DNA of 8,737 bases from Oscillospiraceae bacterium (GCA_017405545.1 JAFRAF010000145.1:1-8737), one strand, 5' to 3'; positions 1-8,180 are shown, numbered from the stretch's first letter. Notes: generated by a model from the sequence alone, not told the origin. Program-made: numbers and translations.

Positions 1-134
1 CATGTGTAAAAAAGGGCGTGGTGGACTCGTCAGGCAGCTGCGGCAGGTTCAGATACGACCCCCTGAAAAGGGAGCCCGCCCACTGCGTGTCCATATCGAC
101 GGACGGATTCTCCGAGGACGACTTTGTCCTATAG
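1..134 (+). CDS. 3' end of a small unrecognised protein (partial)
   Basis: The gene starts outside the window; the readable frame begins at position 3 and ends with TAG at 132-134, giving 43 residues. The visible tail contains CVKKGVVDSSGSCGRFRYDP, then LKREP, one more Cys, and an acidic end (DGFSEDDFVL). The spaced cysteines and the RFRYDPLKR stretch resemble the C-termini of short Cys-containing clostridial proteins of unknown function. I cannot name a family or a reaction. This frame was preferred over the neighbouring open frame from ATG at 2, because that one is Arg-rich and Pro-rich and looks like an out-of-frame shadow. The gene converges on the DUF554 gene and is followed 16 nt later by a hairpin. 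Function is unknown; the reading frame is only moderately certain because so little is visible. Confidence 0.5.
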   Translation, partial: CVKKGVVDSSGSCGRFRYDPLKREPAHCVSISTDGFSEDDFVL

Positions 135-150
135 TGCAGACTATGTAAAA

Positions 151-181
151 ACAGCCCCGTGTCCCGAGGACATGGGGCTGT
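151..181. terminator. Hairpin terminator in the convergent gap
   Basis: A 13-bp stem, ACAGCCCCGTGTC paired with GACATGGGGCTGT (one G-U pair), encloses a 5-nt loop. It starts 16 nt after the stop of the plus-strand partial gene. The A-run at 147-151 becomes a T-run when read on the minus strand, so the intrinsic-terminator shape is best on minus; on plus the following sequence is only moderately T-rich. It probably ends the plus-strand gene and serves as a back-up stop for the minus-strand operon. Confidence 0.7.
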
Positions 182-216
182 GTATCCGCTTATTATATAC
201 TTCAGGCAGTTCAGCC

Positions 217-250
217 AAAAGGGGCCGCGGCAAAAGCCGTGACCCCTTTT
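217..250. terminator. Bidirectional terminator at the end of the operon
   Basis: The 15-nt arms AAAAGGGGCCGCGGC and GCCGTGACCCCTTTT pair with one G-U pair and one mismatch around an AAAA loop. The terminal A4/T4 pairs place a T-tract at the 3' side of the stem in either direction. The hairpin begins 3 nt after the TAG stop of the DUF554 gene, so it is the natural end of the minus-strand operon. Confidence 0.85.
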
Positions 251-253
251 ATT

Positions 254-961
254 CTATCCTGTCAGACCCGTGAGCCACGCGATAAAGGGGGTGATGGCCG
301 GTGGCAGGAATATGGCGGGAAGATAGTTCGCCACCTTCAATTCAGTTATCTTGAGTATATTCAGTCCCAGAGCCAAAATGAGTATGGAACCCACACAGCT
401 CATATCGGCGATGACCGATCCGGTGAGCAGCGGGGCCAGCAGTCCGGCCGCAAGCACGATAGCGCCCTGAAACACCAGCACGAAAGCCGCCGCCAGTATG
501 ACTCCCACGCCGAGACTGGCCGTCAACACAATGGATGAGATGAAGTCCAGCACGGACTTGGCAAACAGGATGCGGTTGTCCCCGGTCAGCCCGCTTTGAA
601 GCGAGCCGGTTATGGTCATGGCTCCTATGCAGAACAGCAGCGAGGCGGTTACAAAGCCCTGGGCCAGTCCGGTCGGGTTTTCCCCCTTTCCGGAGCTTTT
701 CCGCTCCGCCCACTTGCCGAAGCGCTCAAGGCCGCTGTCTATGCCGATAAGGGTGCCGATTATGGCTCCCGGAACCATGGACAGAATTATAACAAGGGCG
801 CTGCTGGCCCCGGGAAAGCCGCTTACTCCCAGATATACCGTACACAGGCCGATGCCGGCCATGACCGCGTCAGTCAGGCGCAGAGGTATGCCCTTTTTAA
901 AGACAAGACCTATAGAACCGCCGAGCAGCACGGCCAGCGTGTTAACTATAACGCCTGCCAT
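254..961 (-). CDS. DUF554 family integral membrane protein (YqgA/YdfK-like)
   Basis: A 235-residue polytopic membrane protein. Hydrophobic segments lie at about 1-20, 31-49, 54-74, 100-121, 139-164, 165-182, 187-205 and 213-232, separated by Gly-rich turns. The only sizeable hydrophilic loop is around 75-97 (GLERFGKWAERKSSGKGENP). The N-terminus (MAGVIVNTLAVLLGGSIGL), the early GIGLCTVYLGVSG stretch and the full length match the DUF554 family (E. coli YqgA, B. subtilis YdfK), whose biochemical role is not established; transport has been suggested only by topology. The ATG at 961-959 follows the TAA stop of the upstream CarB-DapF frame with no spacer (TAAATG). Its likely ribosome binding site, GAGG, therefore lies inside the last codons of that gene, which implies coupled translation. 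It is the last gene of the operon, and a strong terminator follows its TAG. The context gives no direct functional link. Confidence 0.88.
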   Translation of the reverse strand: MAGVIVNTLAVLLGGSIGLVFKKGIPLRLTDAVMAGIGLCTVYLGVSGFPGASSALVIILSMVPGAIIGTLIGIDSGLERFGKWAERKSSGKGENPTGLAQGFVTASLLFCIGAMTITGSLQSGLTGDNRILFAKSVLDFISSIVLTASLGVGVILAAAFVLVFQGAIVLAAGLLAPLLTGSVIADMSCVGSILILALGLNILKITELKVANYLPAIFLPPAITPFIAWLTGLTG

Positions 962-1816
962 TTAAACCTCGATGACTCCGTCAAAGCACTTGATGGTATT
1001 GCCGGTCATGAGTATGCCGTCGTCAGTGTATCTGACTATAAGGTCGCCTCCCGGCAGCTTTACGGTGATATCGGTGTCCTTTTTGCAGTAACCGTTCTCC
1101 ACGGCCGCAACCGCCGCGGCGCATGCGCCGGTGCCGCAGCCCATGGTCTCGCCGTTGCCGCGCTCCCACACGCGCATGGACAGGGTCTCCTCGTCCAGCA
1201 CAAGGACGAATTCGGTGTTCACTCGCTCCGGGAAGATATCGGCGTGCTCAAACTCGGGCCCTATCTGCTCCAGATCAAGGCTGTGAATGTCATGGGAGAA
1301 AACCACGCAGTGGGGGTTGCCCATGGACAGGCAGCTTATGCCGTAGTATTTGCCGCCTATGGCCACGGGGGTGTCTATAATCCGCTCCCCCGGCAGGGCA
1401 ACGGGTATGAGTTCGGGCTTGAACTCAGGTTTGCCCATGCGTCCGGTGACATTGTACACCCGGTCGCCCATGGTGGAGACCGTCATTCGGTGGATGTCCC
1501 CGCCCGCCTCAATGCTGATCTCATTCTTGCGGACGATGTCGTTGTCATAGAGGTATTTGCATACGCAGCACAGGGCGTTGCCGCCTATGCCGCCGAAGGT
1601 GCCGTCCCTGTTGTACAGCTTCGCACTGGCGTCGGCCACGGCAGAGGGGCTGATTATTACTATGCCGTCTCCGCCCACGCCCAGATGTCTGTCGGAGAGC
1701 TTTATGGCCAAACTCTCGGGGTTGCTGATGCTGCCCTCAAGGCCGTTTATATATATGTAGTCGTTTCCGCAGGTCTGCATTTTTGTGAACTTCAGCAGGC
1801 TGCGGCTCTTGCGCAT
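962..1816 (-). other. dapF: DapF-like domain of the fused frame, with a possible internal start
   Basis: Diaminopimelate epimerase interconverts LL- and meso-diaminopimelate for lysine and peptidoglycan, using two cysteines as acid and base. This 284-residue segment begins MRKSRSLLKFTKMQTCGNDY and retains GVGGDGIVII, SMGNPHCVVF, FPERVNTEFV, VWERGNGET and the second catalytic motif GCGTGACAAA (Cys227 of the domain, 1288 of the fusion). At the first catalytic site the family pattern MCGN is replaced by IGGN: residue 78 of the domain (1139 of the fusion, codon GGC at 1585-1583) is Gly. Nearby positions also carry unusual cysteines (ALCCVCKYL). An ATG at 1816-1814 preceded about 10 nt upstream by the weak site GGTGG could allow separate translation, but no stop separates it from CarB. 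Fold assignment is firm. Activity is doubtful. Confidence 0.88.
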
Positions 1817-4800
1817 GGAGTTTATATCCACCAGCTCTATGGAACGCTCTGAATATCTGCTTCTCAGGCAGTCCGCCACGGCGTTGGCAGTGTCAAGGGA
1901 GGTCAGACAGGGCACGCTGCGCTCCACCGCCTTGCGTCGTATGCGCACGCTGTCTCTCTCGGGCAGTCTGCCTCTGGCGGAGGTGGAGATGACGCAGTTC
2001 ACTTTACCGCTCTCTATCAGGGCAAGGCCGTTGTTTTCGCCCTCGTATATCCTGTCCACAAGCTTTGCCGGGATGCCCACCCTCTGCAGGGCCAGGGCTG
2101 TACCCTTGGTGGCGTATATCTCACAGCCCAGGTCGGCGTATTTTCTGGCGACGGGCAGTATCTCGGACTTATCCCTGTCTCTGACGGTGATGAACACGCC
2201 GCCCCGTCTGCCCAGCTTGTAGCCGGCGGCGGTAAGGCCCTTGTACAGGGCCTCCTCTCTGGTGCTGGCAAGGCCCAGCACCTCGCCCGTCGACTTCATC
2301 TCCGGGCCAAGATGGGTGTCCACATTGGAGAGCTTTTCAAATGAGAACACGGGGACCTTCACGGCGAAATAGGGAGACTTCTTGTACAGGCCCGTGCCGT
2401 AGCCCATGTCCCGGAGCTTCTCACCCAGCATGCAGCGCACGGCCAGGTCCACCATGGGCACGCCGGTCACCTTGCTTATATACGGCACTGTCCTGGAGGA
2501 ACGTGGATTAACCTCTATGACATAGAGCTTGCCTTCGCATATCAGGTACTGTATATTCACAAGTCCCACTGTGTTGAGACCGGTCGAAAGCTGCCTCGTG
2601 TGCTCCACGATGGTCTTGCGCATCTCGTCGTCTATGTTCCATGCGGGATAGACGGCGATGGAGTCGCCGGAGTGTATGCCGGCCCGCTCCACATGCTCCA
2701 TGATGCCGGGGATGAGGATGTCGTCGCCGTCGCATATGGCATCAACCTCCAGCTCTGTGCCGGACAGGTACTTGTCTATGAGCACGGGGTTTTCTATGCC
2801 CTGGGCCAGGATGATGGCCATATACTCCCTGATATCGTCGTCGGTAAAGGCGATGATCATGTTCTGTCCGCCCAGCACGTAGGAGGGGCGCATTAGAACC
2901 GGATATCCTATGCGGGCGGCCACCTGCAGGGCCTCCTGCTCAGTCATGACCGTGCCGCCTATGGGGCGGGCGATATGCAGGCTCTCCAGCAGCTCGTCAA
3001 AGCGCTCTCTGTCCTCAGCCGCGTCTATCATGTCGGGTTGTGTGCCCAGTATCTTCACTCCCCTGCTGTCCAAAAACTTGGTGAGCTTTATGGCCGTCTG
3101 TCCGCCGAAGGCCACGACGGCGCCCCAGGGTTTCTCCGTACGGAGGATATTGCCCACATCCTCGGGGGTGAGGGGCTCGAAATACAGCCTGTCCGCCGTA
3201 TCGAAATCCGTGGACACGGTCTCGGGGTTGTTGTTTACGATGACCACGTCATAGCCGGCCTCCTTCAAGGCCCAGACGCAGTGTACCGAGGCGTAGTCGA
3301 ATTCTATGCCCTGGCCTATCCTTATGGGTCCGGAGCCAAAGACTATGACGGTCTTCTTTTTATCCGCCTCGGCGGCTATGAACTCCTCGGCCTCGTTTTC
3401 ATCATCATAGGTTGAGTAGAAATACGGGGTCTGGGCGTCGTACTCGGCAGCGCAGGTATCCACCATCTTGAACACCGCACTGCGGGGGTTACGCACCTTC
3501 TGTCCGGAAAGCCGCTCTATAAGAGCGTCGGTATAGCCCATGCGCTTTGCCCGCAGATATATGTCGTCGTCCAGCCCTCTCTCAAGGGTCCTGTCCATCT
3601 CCACAAGCTTGAGGAACTTGTTGAGGAACCACTCGTCTATCTTTGTCTTTGCGTAGAGCTCGTCCACGGAGACGCCGCGTCTGAGGGCCTCATACACGGC
3701 GAAAATGCGCTCATCCGTGGGTTCGGAGTACTTGGCCGCGAGGCTCTCGTCGCTGAGCTCGCGCATGTTGCTGTCGTTGAAGCTGTCGTGACCTATCTCG
3801 GCCCCGCGTATGGCTTTCATAACAGCGGACTCGAAATTCACGCCTATGGCCATGACCTCTCCCGTGGCCTTCATCTGGGTTCCCAATGTGCGCTGGGCAT
3901 AGACGAATTTGTCGAAGGGCCAGCGCGGGAACTTGACCACCACATAGTCTATGGCCGGCTCAAAGCAGGCGGATGTGGTGCCGGTGACCGCGTTGCGTAT
4001 CTCATCCAGCGAATAGCCTATGGCTATCTTTGTGGCCACCTTGGCTATGGGATAGCCCGTGGCCTTGGAGGCCAGGGCCGATGAACGGGATACACGGGGG
4101 TTGACCTCAATGACCCGGTACTCAAAGCTGTCGGGGTTTAAGGCGAACTGGCAGTTGCAGCCGCCCTCCACGCCCAGGGCCTCCACTATATCCAGGGCTG
4201 CCTGACTGAGCATGCTGTACTCAGGCACGGACAAAGTCACAGCCGGGGCCACAACTATACTGTCTCCCGTGTGTATGCCCACCGGGTCCACATTCTCCAT
4301 GGAGCATACGGTTATCTTGTTGCCCTTCGAGTCCCTGACCACCTCAAACTCAATCTCTTTCCAGCCGGCCACGGATTTTTCCACAAGTATCTGGCCGATG
4401 GGAGAGAGCCTTATGCCGTTTATGGCGGTCTCGCGCAGCTCCTCCGGATTATGGACGAAGCCGCCGCCGGTGCCGCCCAGTGTAAAGGCGGGACGCACAA
4501 CGAGGGGATAGCCTATCTCCTGTGCGAAAGTGAGCGCGCCCTCCACTGTTGTCACGACTTTTGAGGGGATGATGGGCTGGCCAATGGCCTCCATCGTATC
4601 CTTGAACATCTGCCGGTCCTCGGCCTTATCTATGGTGAGAGGGTCGGCGCCCAAAAGGCGCACGCCCATTTTGTCGAGGAAGCCCTCCTTTGCCAGCTGC
4701 ATGGACAGGGTCAGGCCGTTCTGACCGCCCAGTGTGGACAGGAGGCTGTCCGGCCGCTCCTTCTCTATTATGCGCTCGAGCACCGGGATTGTAAGGGGCT

Positions 4801-4999
4801 CTATGTATATCCTGTCCGCCATGGCCTTGTCGGTCATGATGGTGGCGGGGTTGGAGTTCACCAGTACGACCTCGAGCCCGTCCTCCTTCAGCGCACGGCA
4901 GGCCTGGGTCCCGGCGTAATCAAACTCAGCGGCCTGACCTATCACTATGGGTCCGGAGCCGATGACCATTACCTTTTTTATACCCTCAGCAAGAGGCAT
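962..4999 (-). CDS. carB: Carbamoyl-phosphate synthase large subunit fused to a diaminopimelate epimerase domain
   Basis: One uninterrupted frame of 1345 residues. Residues 1-1061 are a complete CarB, which makes carbamoyl phosphate from bicarbonate, ammonia and two ATP in the cytosol. The first ATP-grasp half (about 1-400) has GSGPIVIGQAAEFDYAGTQ near the N-terminus and EVNPRVSRSSALASKATG. A linking domain follows (about 400-550). The second ATP-grasp half (about 550-935) has GSGPIRIGQGIEFDYASVH and EVNPRSSRTVPYISKVTG. The C-terminal MGS-like allosteric domain (about 935-1061) contains RRKAVERSVPCLTSLDTANA. Residues 1062-1345 form a DapF domain. CarB is normally about 1065 residues, so the extra 284 are a second protein. 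The ATG start at 4999 is chosen because AAGGAGG (5015-5009) sits 9 nt upstream; an in-frame GTG at 5008 directly abuts that site and cannot use it. The start overlaps the end of carA by 14 nt. ATP- and metal-site motifs of CarB look intact. Confidence 0.93.
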   Translation of the reverse strand: MPLAEGIKKVMVIGSGPIVIGQAAEFDYAGTQACRALKEDGLEVVLVNSNPATIMTDKAMADRIYIEPLTIPVLERIIEKERPDSLLSTLGGQNGLTLSMQLAKEGFLDKMGVRLLGADPLTIDKAEDRQMFKDTMEAIGQPIIPSKVVTTVEGALTFAQEIGYPLVVRPAFTLGGTGGGFVHNPEELRETAINGIRLSPIGQILVEKSVAGWKEIEFEVVRDSKGNKITVCSMENVDPVGIHTGDSIVVAPAVTLSVPEYSMLSQAALDIVEALGVEGGCNCQFALNPDSFEYRVIEVNPRVSRSSALASKATGYPIAKVATKIAIGYSLDEIRNAVTGTTSACFEPAIDYVVVKFPRWPFDKFVYAQRTLGTQMKATGEVMAIGVNFESAVMKAIRGAEIGHDSFNDSNMRELSDESLAAKYSEPTDERIFAVYEALRRGVSVDELYAKTKIDEWFLNKFLKLVEMDRTLERGLDDDIYLRAKRMGYTDALIERLSGQKVRNPRSAVFKMVDTCAAEYDAQTPYFYSTYDDENEAEEFIAAEADKKKTVIVFGSGPIRIGQGIEFDYASVHCVWALKEAGYDVVIVNNNPETVSTDFDTADRLYFEPLTPEDVGNILRTEKPWGAVVAFGGQTAIKLTKFLDSRGVKILGTQPDMIDAAEDRERFDELLESLHIARPIGGTVMTEQEALQVAARIGYPVLMRPSYVLGGQNMIIAFTDDDIREYMAIILAQGIENPVLIDKYLSGTELEVDAICDGDDILIPGIMEHVERAGIHSGDSIAVYPAWNIDDEMRKTIVEHTRQLSTGLNTVGLVNIQYLICEGKLYVIEVNPRSSRTVPYISKVTGVPMVDLAVRCMLGEKLRDMGYGTGLYKKSPYFAVKVPVFSFEKLSNVDTHLGPEMKSTGEVLGLASTREEALYKGLTAAGYKLGRRGGVFITVRDRDKSEILPVARKYADLGCEIYATKGTALALQRVGIPAKLVDRIYEGENNGLALIESGKVNCVISTSARGRLPERDSVRIRRKAVERSVPCLTSLDTANAVADCLRSRYSERSIELVDINSMRKSRSLLKFTKMQTCGNDYIYINGLEGSISNPESLAIKLSDRHLGVGGDGIVIISPSAVADASAKLYNRDGTFGGIGGNALCCVCKYLYDNDIVRKNEISIEAGGDIHRMTVSTMGDRVYNVTGRMGKPEFKPELIPVALPGERIIDTPVAIGGKYYGISCLSMGNPHCVVFSHDIHSLDLEQIGPEFEHADIFPERVNTEFVLVLDEETLSMRVWERGNGETMGCGTGACAAAVAAVENGYCKKDTDITVKLPGGDLIVRYTDDGILMTGNTIKCFDGVIEV

Positions 5000-6047
5000 T
5001 CCGCTCACCCTCCTTACAAAGCATTACAAACTTGTCGAACATATCTTCACCGGGCACAAACTGTACGGAAAAGCTCTTTCCGTCCTCATACTCTATGCCC
5101 TCACAGCTCAGGTCGTTGCAGTTGATGTAACTCACTTTGCCGCCCTCCGGCAGCTTTGTCACCACATAGCCGTGGTTTTGGGCGACTGTGAGCACCCTGC
5201 CGCTGGCCACATCCCTGACAGGCTGGCCGGGCCCCCTGTGTCCGCGGGGCATGCGCTCAGTCTCCCCTCCTCTGGCCATGGCCAGAAGCTGATGACCAAG
5301 CCCTACTCCGAACACCGGACATTTGGACTGAGAAAGGCGTATCACGCAGCTGAGGGCCTGTGGCCATGAGCGGGGATTGCCCGGTCCGCCCGCTATGACG
5401 ATACCGTCAAACCCCTCCACAAGAATGTCTCCCGCGGAGGCCTCGGCCGGGAATATCTTGAGTCGGCAGCCTCTGTCCTTAAGGGCGGCAACTGTGTCTC
5501 TGCGCACACCCAGGTCGAGGACGGCCACCTTCGGGCCGGAGCCGCTCTCGCCCTCAACCACAGGTTCGGGCAGCGACATGGCCTCGGACGCCTCGTTCGC
5601 ACTGTATTCTCTCAGGCGCTTCATGCTCTCCTCGTCCGGCTCCGGGCTGAGGCTCAGCATGGCGTTTACACGTCCGGAGGCGCGTATCTTCCTCGTCAGG
5701 GCTCTGGTATCTATGCCGCACAGTCCCGGTATGCGCCTTGTGCGCAGAAACTCATTTAAATCCCCTGTGCTGCGAAAATTTGACGGGGCGTCACACCATT
5801 CTCTCACGATATAGGCGGAGGCCATCACGTCGCGACTCAGGAAATCCTCGGGAATGAGCCCGTGATTGCCCCCCATAGGGAAAGTCTGCACCACTATCTG
5901 TCCGTAAAAGGACGGGTCTGTCAAAAGCTCGGGCGCGCCCACCATGTCGGTGGTGAACACCAATTCTCCCACGGCGTTTCTGGGGTAGCCGAAGAGTTCT
6001 CCCTTAAACACCGTGCCGTCATCCAGTATCAAATATGCTGTTTCCAT
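4986..6047 (-). CDS. carA: Carbamoyl-phosphate synthase small subunit with degenerate glutaminase triad
   Basis: CarA is the glutamine amidotransferase subunit that releases ammonia from glutamine and channels it to CarB. The protein is 353 residues, slightly short for the family. The N-terminal CarA domain (about 1-150) has ELVFTTDMVGAPELLTDPS, PSNFRS and GIDTRALTRKIR. The class I amidotransferase domain (about 170-350) has VAVLDLGVRRD, IAGGPGNP, GHRGPGQPV and AQNHGYVV. The catalytic residues are absent: the nucleophile motif GICLGHQ reads GVGLGHQ (Gly249, codon GGG at 5303-5301), and the usual HPEASPGP loop is shortened to VPGED, with Val331 and Gly333 where His and Glu belong. Residues that contact glutamine in E. 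coli CarA (the two Gly of GPG, Leu and Gln of LGHQ, Asn and Gly of QNHG) are kept. The ribosome binding site is AAGGGTG, upstream of ATG at 6047. It lies 29 nt after the glutamine synthetase stop, and its TGA lies inside the start of carB. Identity is certain; glutaminase activity is unlikely. Confidence 0.92.
   Translation of the reverse strand: METAYLILDDGTVFKGELFGYPRNAVGELVFTTDMVGAPELLTDPSFYGQIVVQTFPMGGNHGLIPEDFLSRDVMASAYIVREWCDAPSNFRSTGDLNEFLRTRRIPGLCGIDTRALTRKIRASGRVNAMLSLSPEPDEESMKRLREYSANEASEAMSLPEPVVEGESGSGPKVAVLDLGVRRDTVAALKDRGCRLKIFPAEASAGDILVEGFDGIVIAGGPGNPRSWPQALSCVIRLSQSKCPVFGVGLGHQLLAMARGGETERMPRGHRGPGQPVRDVASGRVLTVAQNHGYVVTKLPEGGKVSYINCNDLSCEGIEYEDGKSFSVQFVPGEDMFDKFVMLCKEGERNASC
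5009..5015 (-). promoter_or_regulatory. Ribosome binding site of carB that decides its start
   Basis: AAGGAGG on the minus strand (5015-5009) lies 9 nt before ATG 4999-4997. It directly touches an in-frame GTG (5008-5006), leaving no spacer, so the ATG is the better start. The site lies inside the carA coding region, consistent with coupled translation. Confidence 0.85.
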
Positions 6048-6076
6048 TTATGTCACCCTTTGCAAACAAAAATAGG

Positions 6077-8170
6077 TCATACTCTGTAAAGCAGACTGCC
6101 CGTTGAGGGGAAGGGCCAGAACTTCTTGCCCACCATAAGCTCAAGGCTGTCCACAAGCTTTCTTACTTCGTTCATCTCGGGCAGGACCTTGGTCCTGTAG
6201 TACCGGGCCAGCTCAACATTCTGCTCCGGCCCGAATCCCTTCGCCCCGTCCATGAGACGCTTCAGCGCCGCGGCGCTGTCGTGGAGCGTATCGTTCTGCG
6301 CCGCGATATCTGCCAGCAGCATGGACTCGGTCCTGTAGGGTATGGCGGAGCCCGCGGAGCGCTTTGCGTTTATGGCCTCGGCCAGCACGGTCTCATAGGC
6401 TATCACGGCCGGAATATAGTCCACATTGACCATCTCCAGCATGGTGTTGGCCTCGGTCCTGATGGTGCGGCAGTAGGCGTCGAGCCTGATATCCCTGCGG
6501 GATCGCAGCTCGTCCTCCGAGTACACGCCATGCTTTTTGAACACGGCCACGTTCTTTTCATCCATCAGATGGGGCACTGCGTCGGCGGTGGAGGGCAGAT
6601 TCACAAGCCCTCTGCGCTCTGCCTCCTCCACCCAGGCTGCGTCGTATCCGTTTCCGTTGAATATTACCCGCCTGTGCTCCCTTATGGTCCGGCGTATGAG
6701 ATCGTTAAGGGCGGAGTTGAAGTTCTCGGCTCCCTCCAGCTCGTCGGCGAACTGGCACAGGGACTCAGCCACGATGCAGTTCAGGACCGTATTGGGAGCC
6801 GCCACGGACATGGACGAGCCGGGCATGCGGAACTCAAATCTCGAGCCGGTAAAGGCGAAGGGCGAGGTCCTGTTCCGGTCTGTGGCGTCTCTGGGGAAGG
6901 CGGGCAGGATGTCCACACCCACCTCCAGATTACCCACGGCCTTTTTGTCATAGTGGATGCCTGTGTCTATGGCGTCGAGTATGGCCTCCAGCTCCTCTCC
7001 CACATACACGGACACGATGGCAGGGGGCGCCTCGAAGCCGCCCAGGCGGTGGTCGTTTCCGGCTGTCGCAACGCTTATGCGCAGCAGCTCCTGGTCCTCG
7101 TCCACTGCCTTGATGACTGCGCAGAAGAACAGCAGGAACTGGGCGTTTTCCTCCGGGGTCTTTCCGGGGTCGAGGAGGTTTACTCCCTCATCGGTGGCCA
7201 TGGACCAGTTGTTGTGCTTACCGCTGCCGCTCACGTCGGCGAAGGGCTTTTCGTGGAGCAGACAGGTCAGGCCGTGCTTTTTGGCGACCCGGCGCATGCG
7301 CTCCATGATTATCTGATTGTGGTCGCAGGCCACATTCGTTGTCATGAATATAGGGGCCAGCTCATGCTGGGCGGGGGCGTTTTCGTTGTGCTCGGTCTTG
7401 GCCAGCACACCCACCTTCCAGAGCTCCTCATTGAGCTCCCGCATGTAGGCGGATATGCGCATTTTTATGGAGCCGAAATAGTGGATGTCCATATCCTGGC
7501 CCTTGGGTGGGGGCGCTCCGAAGAGTGTTCGGCCAGTGTATATCAGATCCTTGCGCTTGTTGTACGTCTCCCGGTCCACAAGGAAATACTCCTGCTCTAT
7601 GCCGGTGGTGGTGTATACCCTTTTCGCGTTTGAGCCGAAGAGCTTCAGCACTCTCAGGGCCTGTACCTCTATGGCCTTCATGGAGCGCAGAAGGGGTGTC
7701 TTGTTGTCCAGAGCATGCCCGCTGTAGGAGCAGAAGGCTGTTGGGATAAAGAGGATGCCCTCCTTGATAAACGCGTATGAAGTGGGGTCCCACGCCGTAT
7801 ATCCTCTCGCCTCAAAGGTGGCGCGCAGGCCCCCGGAGGGGAAGCTGGAGGCGTCGGGTTCGCCCTGTACAAGGGCCTTGCCGGAGAACTCCATAATCAC
7901 GCTGCCGTCGGGGCGGGGTGAGATAAAGCTGTCGTGTTTTTCCGCGGTGACGCCTGTCATGGGCTGGAACCAGTGGGTATAGTGTGTAGCTCCCCGCTCG
8001 ACAGCCCAGTCCTTCATGGAGTTGGCCACCACGTTGGCCAGGGATATATCGAGGGGCTTGCCGTCTTCCACGGTCTTCTTCAACGCCTCATAGGTCTCCT
8101 TAGGCAGCCTTCTGCGCATGACAGCGTCGTTGAAAACCTCACTGCCGAACAGCTCGGGAAGTTTCGTCAT
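6077..8170 (-). CDS. glnN: Glutamine synthetase type III
   Basis: Glutamine synthetase joins ammonia to glutamate using ATP in the cytosol. At 697 residues the protein has the usual size of the type III family, much larger than the GSI enzymes. Visible landmarks are the N-terminus [18 protein letters not shown], the glutamate motif GIEQEYFL (190-197), [14 protein letters not shown] (262-275), the ATP-site stretch [17 protein letters not shown] (307-323), and [11 protein letters not shown] followed by FEFRMPGSS (432-453). All appear intact. The start at 8170 is chosen because GGAGG lies 5 nt upstream and the protein then begins exactly as the family does. The frame stays open upstream to 8311, but that extension is Arg-rich and lies in the structured leader. 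It is the first gene of the operon, with carA following after 29 nt. The gene is called glnN or glnA in different genomes. Confidence 0.95.
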   Translation of the reverse strand: MTKLPELFGSEVFNDAVMRRRLPKETYEALKKTVEDGKPLDISLANVVANSMKDWAVERGATHYTHWFQPMTGVTAEKHDSFISPRPDGSVIMEFSGKALVQGEPDASSFPSGGLRATFEARGYTAWDPTSYAFIKEGILFIPTAFCSYSGHALDNKTPLLRSMKAIEVQALRVLKLFGSNAKRVYTTTGIEQEYFLVDRETYNKRKDLIYTGRTLFGAPPPKGQDMDIHYFGSIKMRISAYMRELNEELWKVGVLAKTEHNENAPAQHELAPIFMTTNVACDHNQIIMERMRRVAKKHGLTCLLHEKPFADVSGSGKHNNWSMATDEGVNLLDPGKTPEENAQFLLFFCAVIKAVDEDQELLRISVATAGNDHRLGGFEAPPAIVSVYVGEELEAILDAIDTGIHYDKKAVGNLEVGVDILPAFPRDATDRNRTSPFAFTGSRFEFRMPGSSMSVAAPNTVLNCIVAESLCQFADELEGAENFNSALNDLIRRTIREHRRVIFNGNGYDAAWVEEAERRGLVNLPSTADAVPHLMDEKNVAVFKKHGVYSEDELRSRRDIRLDAYCRTIRTEANTMLEMVNVDYIPAVIAYETVLAEAINAKRSAGSAIPYRTESMLLADIAAQNDTLHDSAAALKRLMDGAKGFGPEQNVELARYYRTKVLPEMNEVRKLVDSLELMVGKKFWPFPSTGSLLYRV

Positions 8171-8175
8171 ATGTG

Positions 8176-8180
8176 CCTCC
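8176..8180 (-). promoter_or_regulatory. Ribosome binding site of glutamine synthetase
   Basis: GGAGG on the minus strand (8180-8176) with a 5-nt spacer to ATG 8170-8168. It overlaps the next in-frame upstream ATG (8182-8180), which therefore cannot use it. This fixes the start at 8170. Confidence 0.8.

Noticed and set aside
596..1852. Long plus-strand open frame of 418 codons opposite DUF554 and the DapF domain
   Set aside because: Low-complexity Ala/Gly/Tyr/His-rich product with no recognisable motif and no good start. It lies antisense to clearly conserved proteins and is explained by their codon bias.
5006..5008. GTG start for CarB, three codons upstream of the ATG
   Set aside because: The ribosome binding site AAGGAGG ends at the base before it, so there is no spacer. 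The ATG at 4999 has a proper 9-nt spacer.
6281..7633. Long plus-strand open frame of 450 codons opposite glutamine synthetase
   Set aside because: Gly/Val/His-rich shadow of a highly conserved gene, with no ribosome binding site or family motif.
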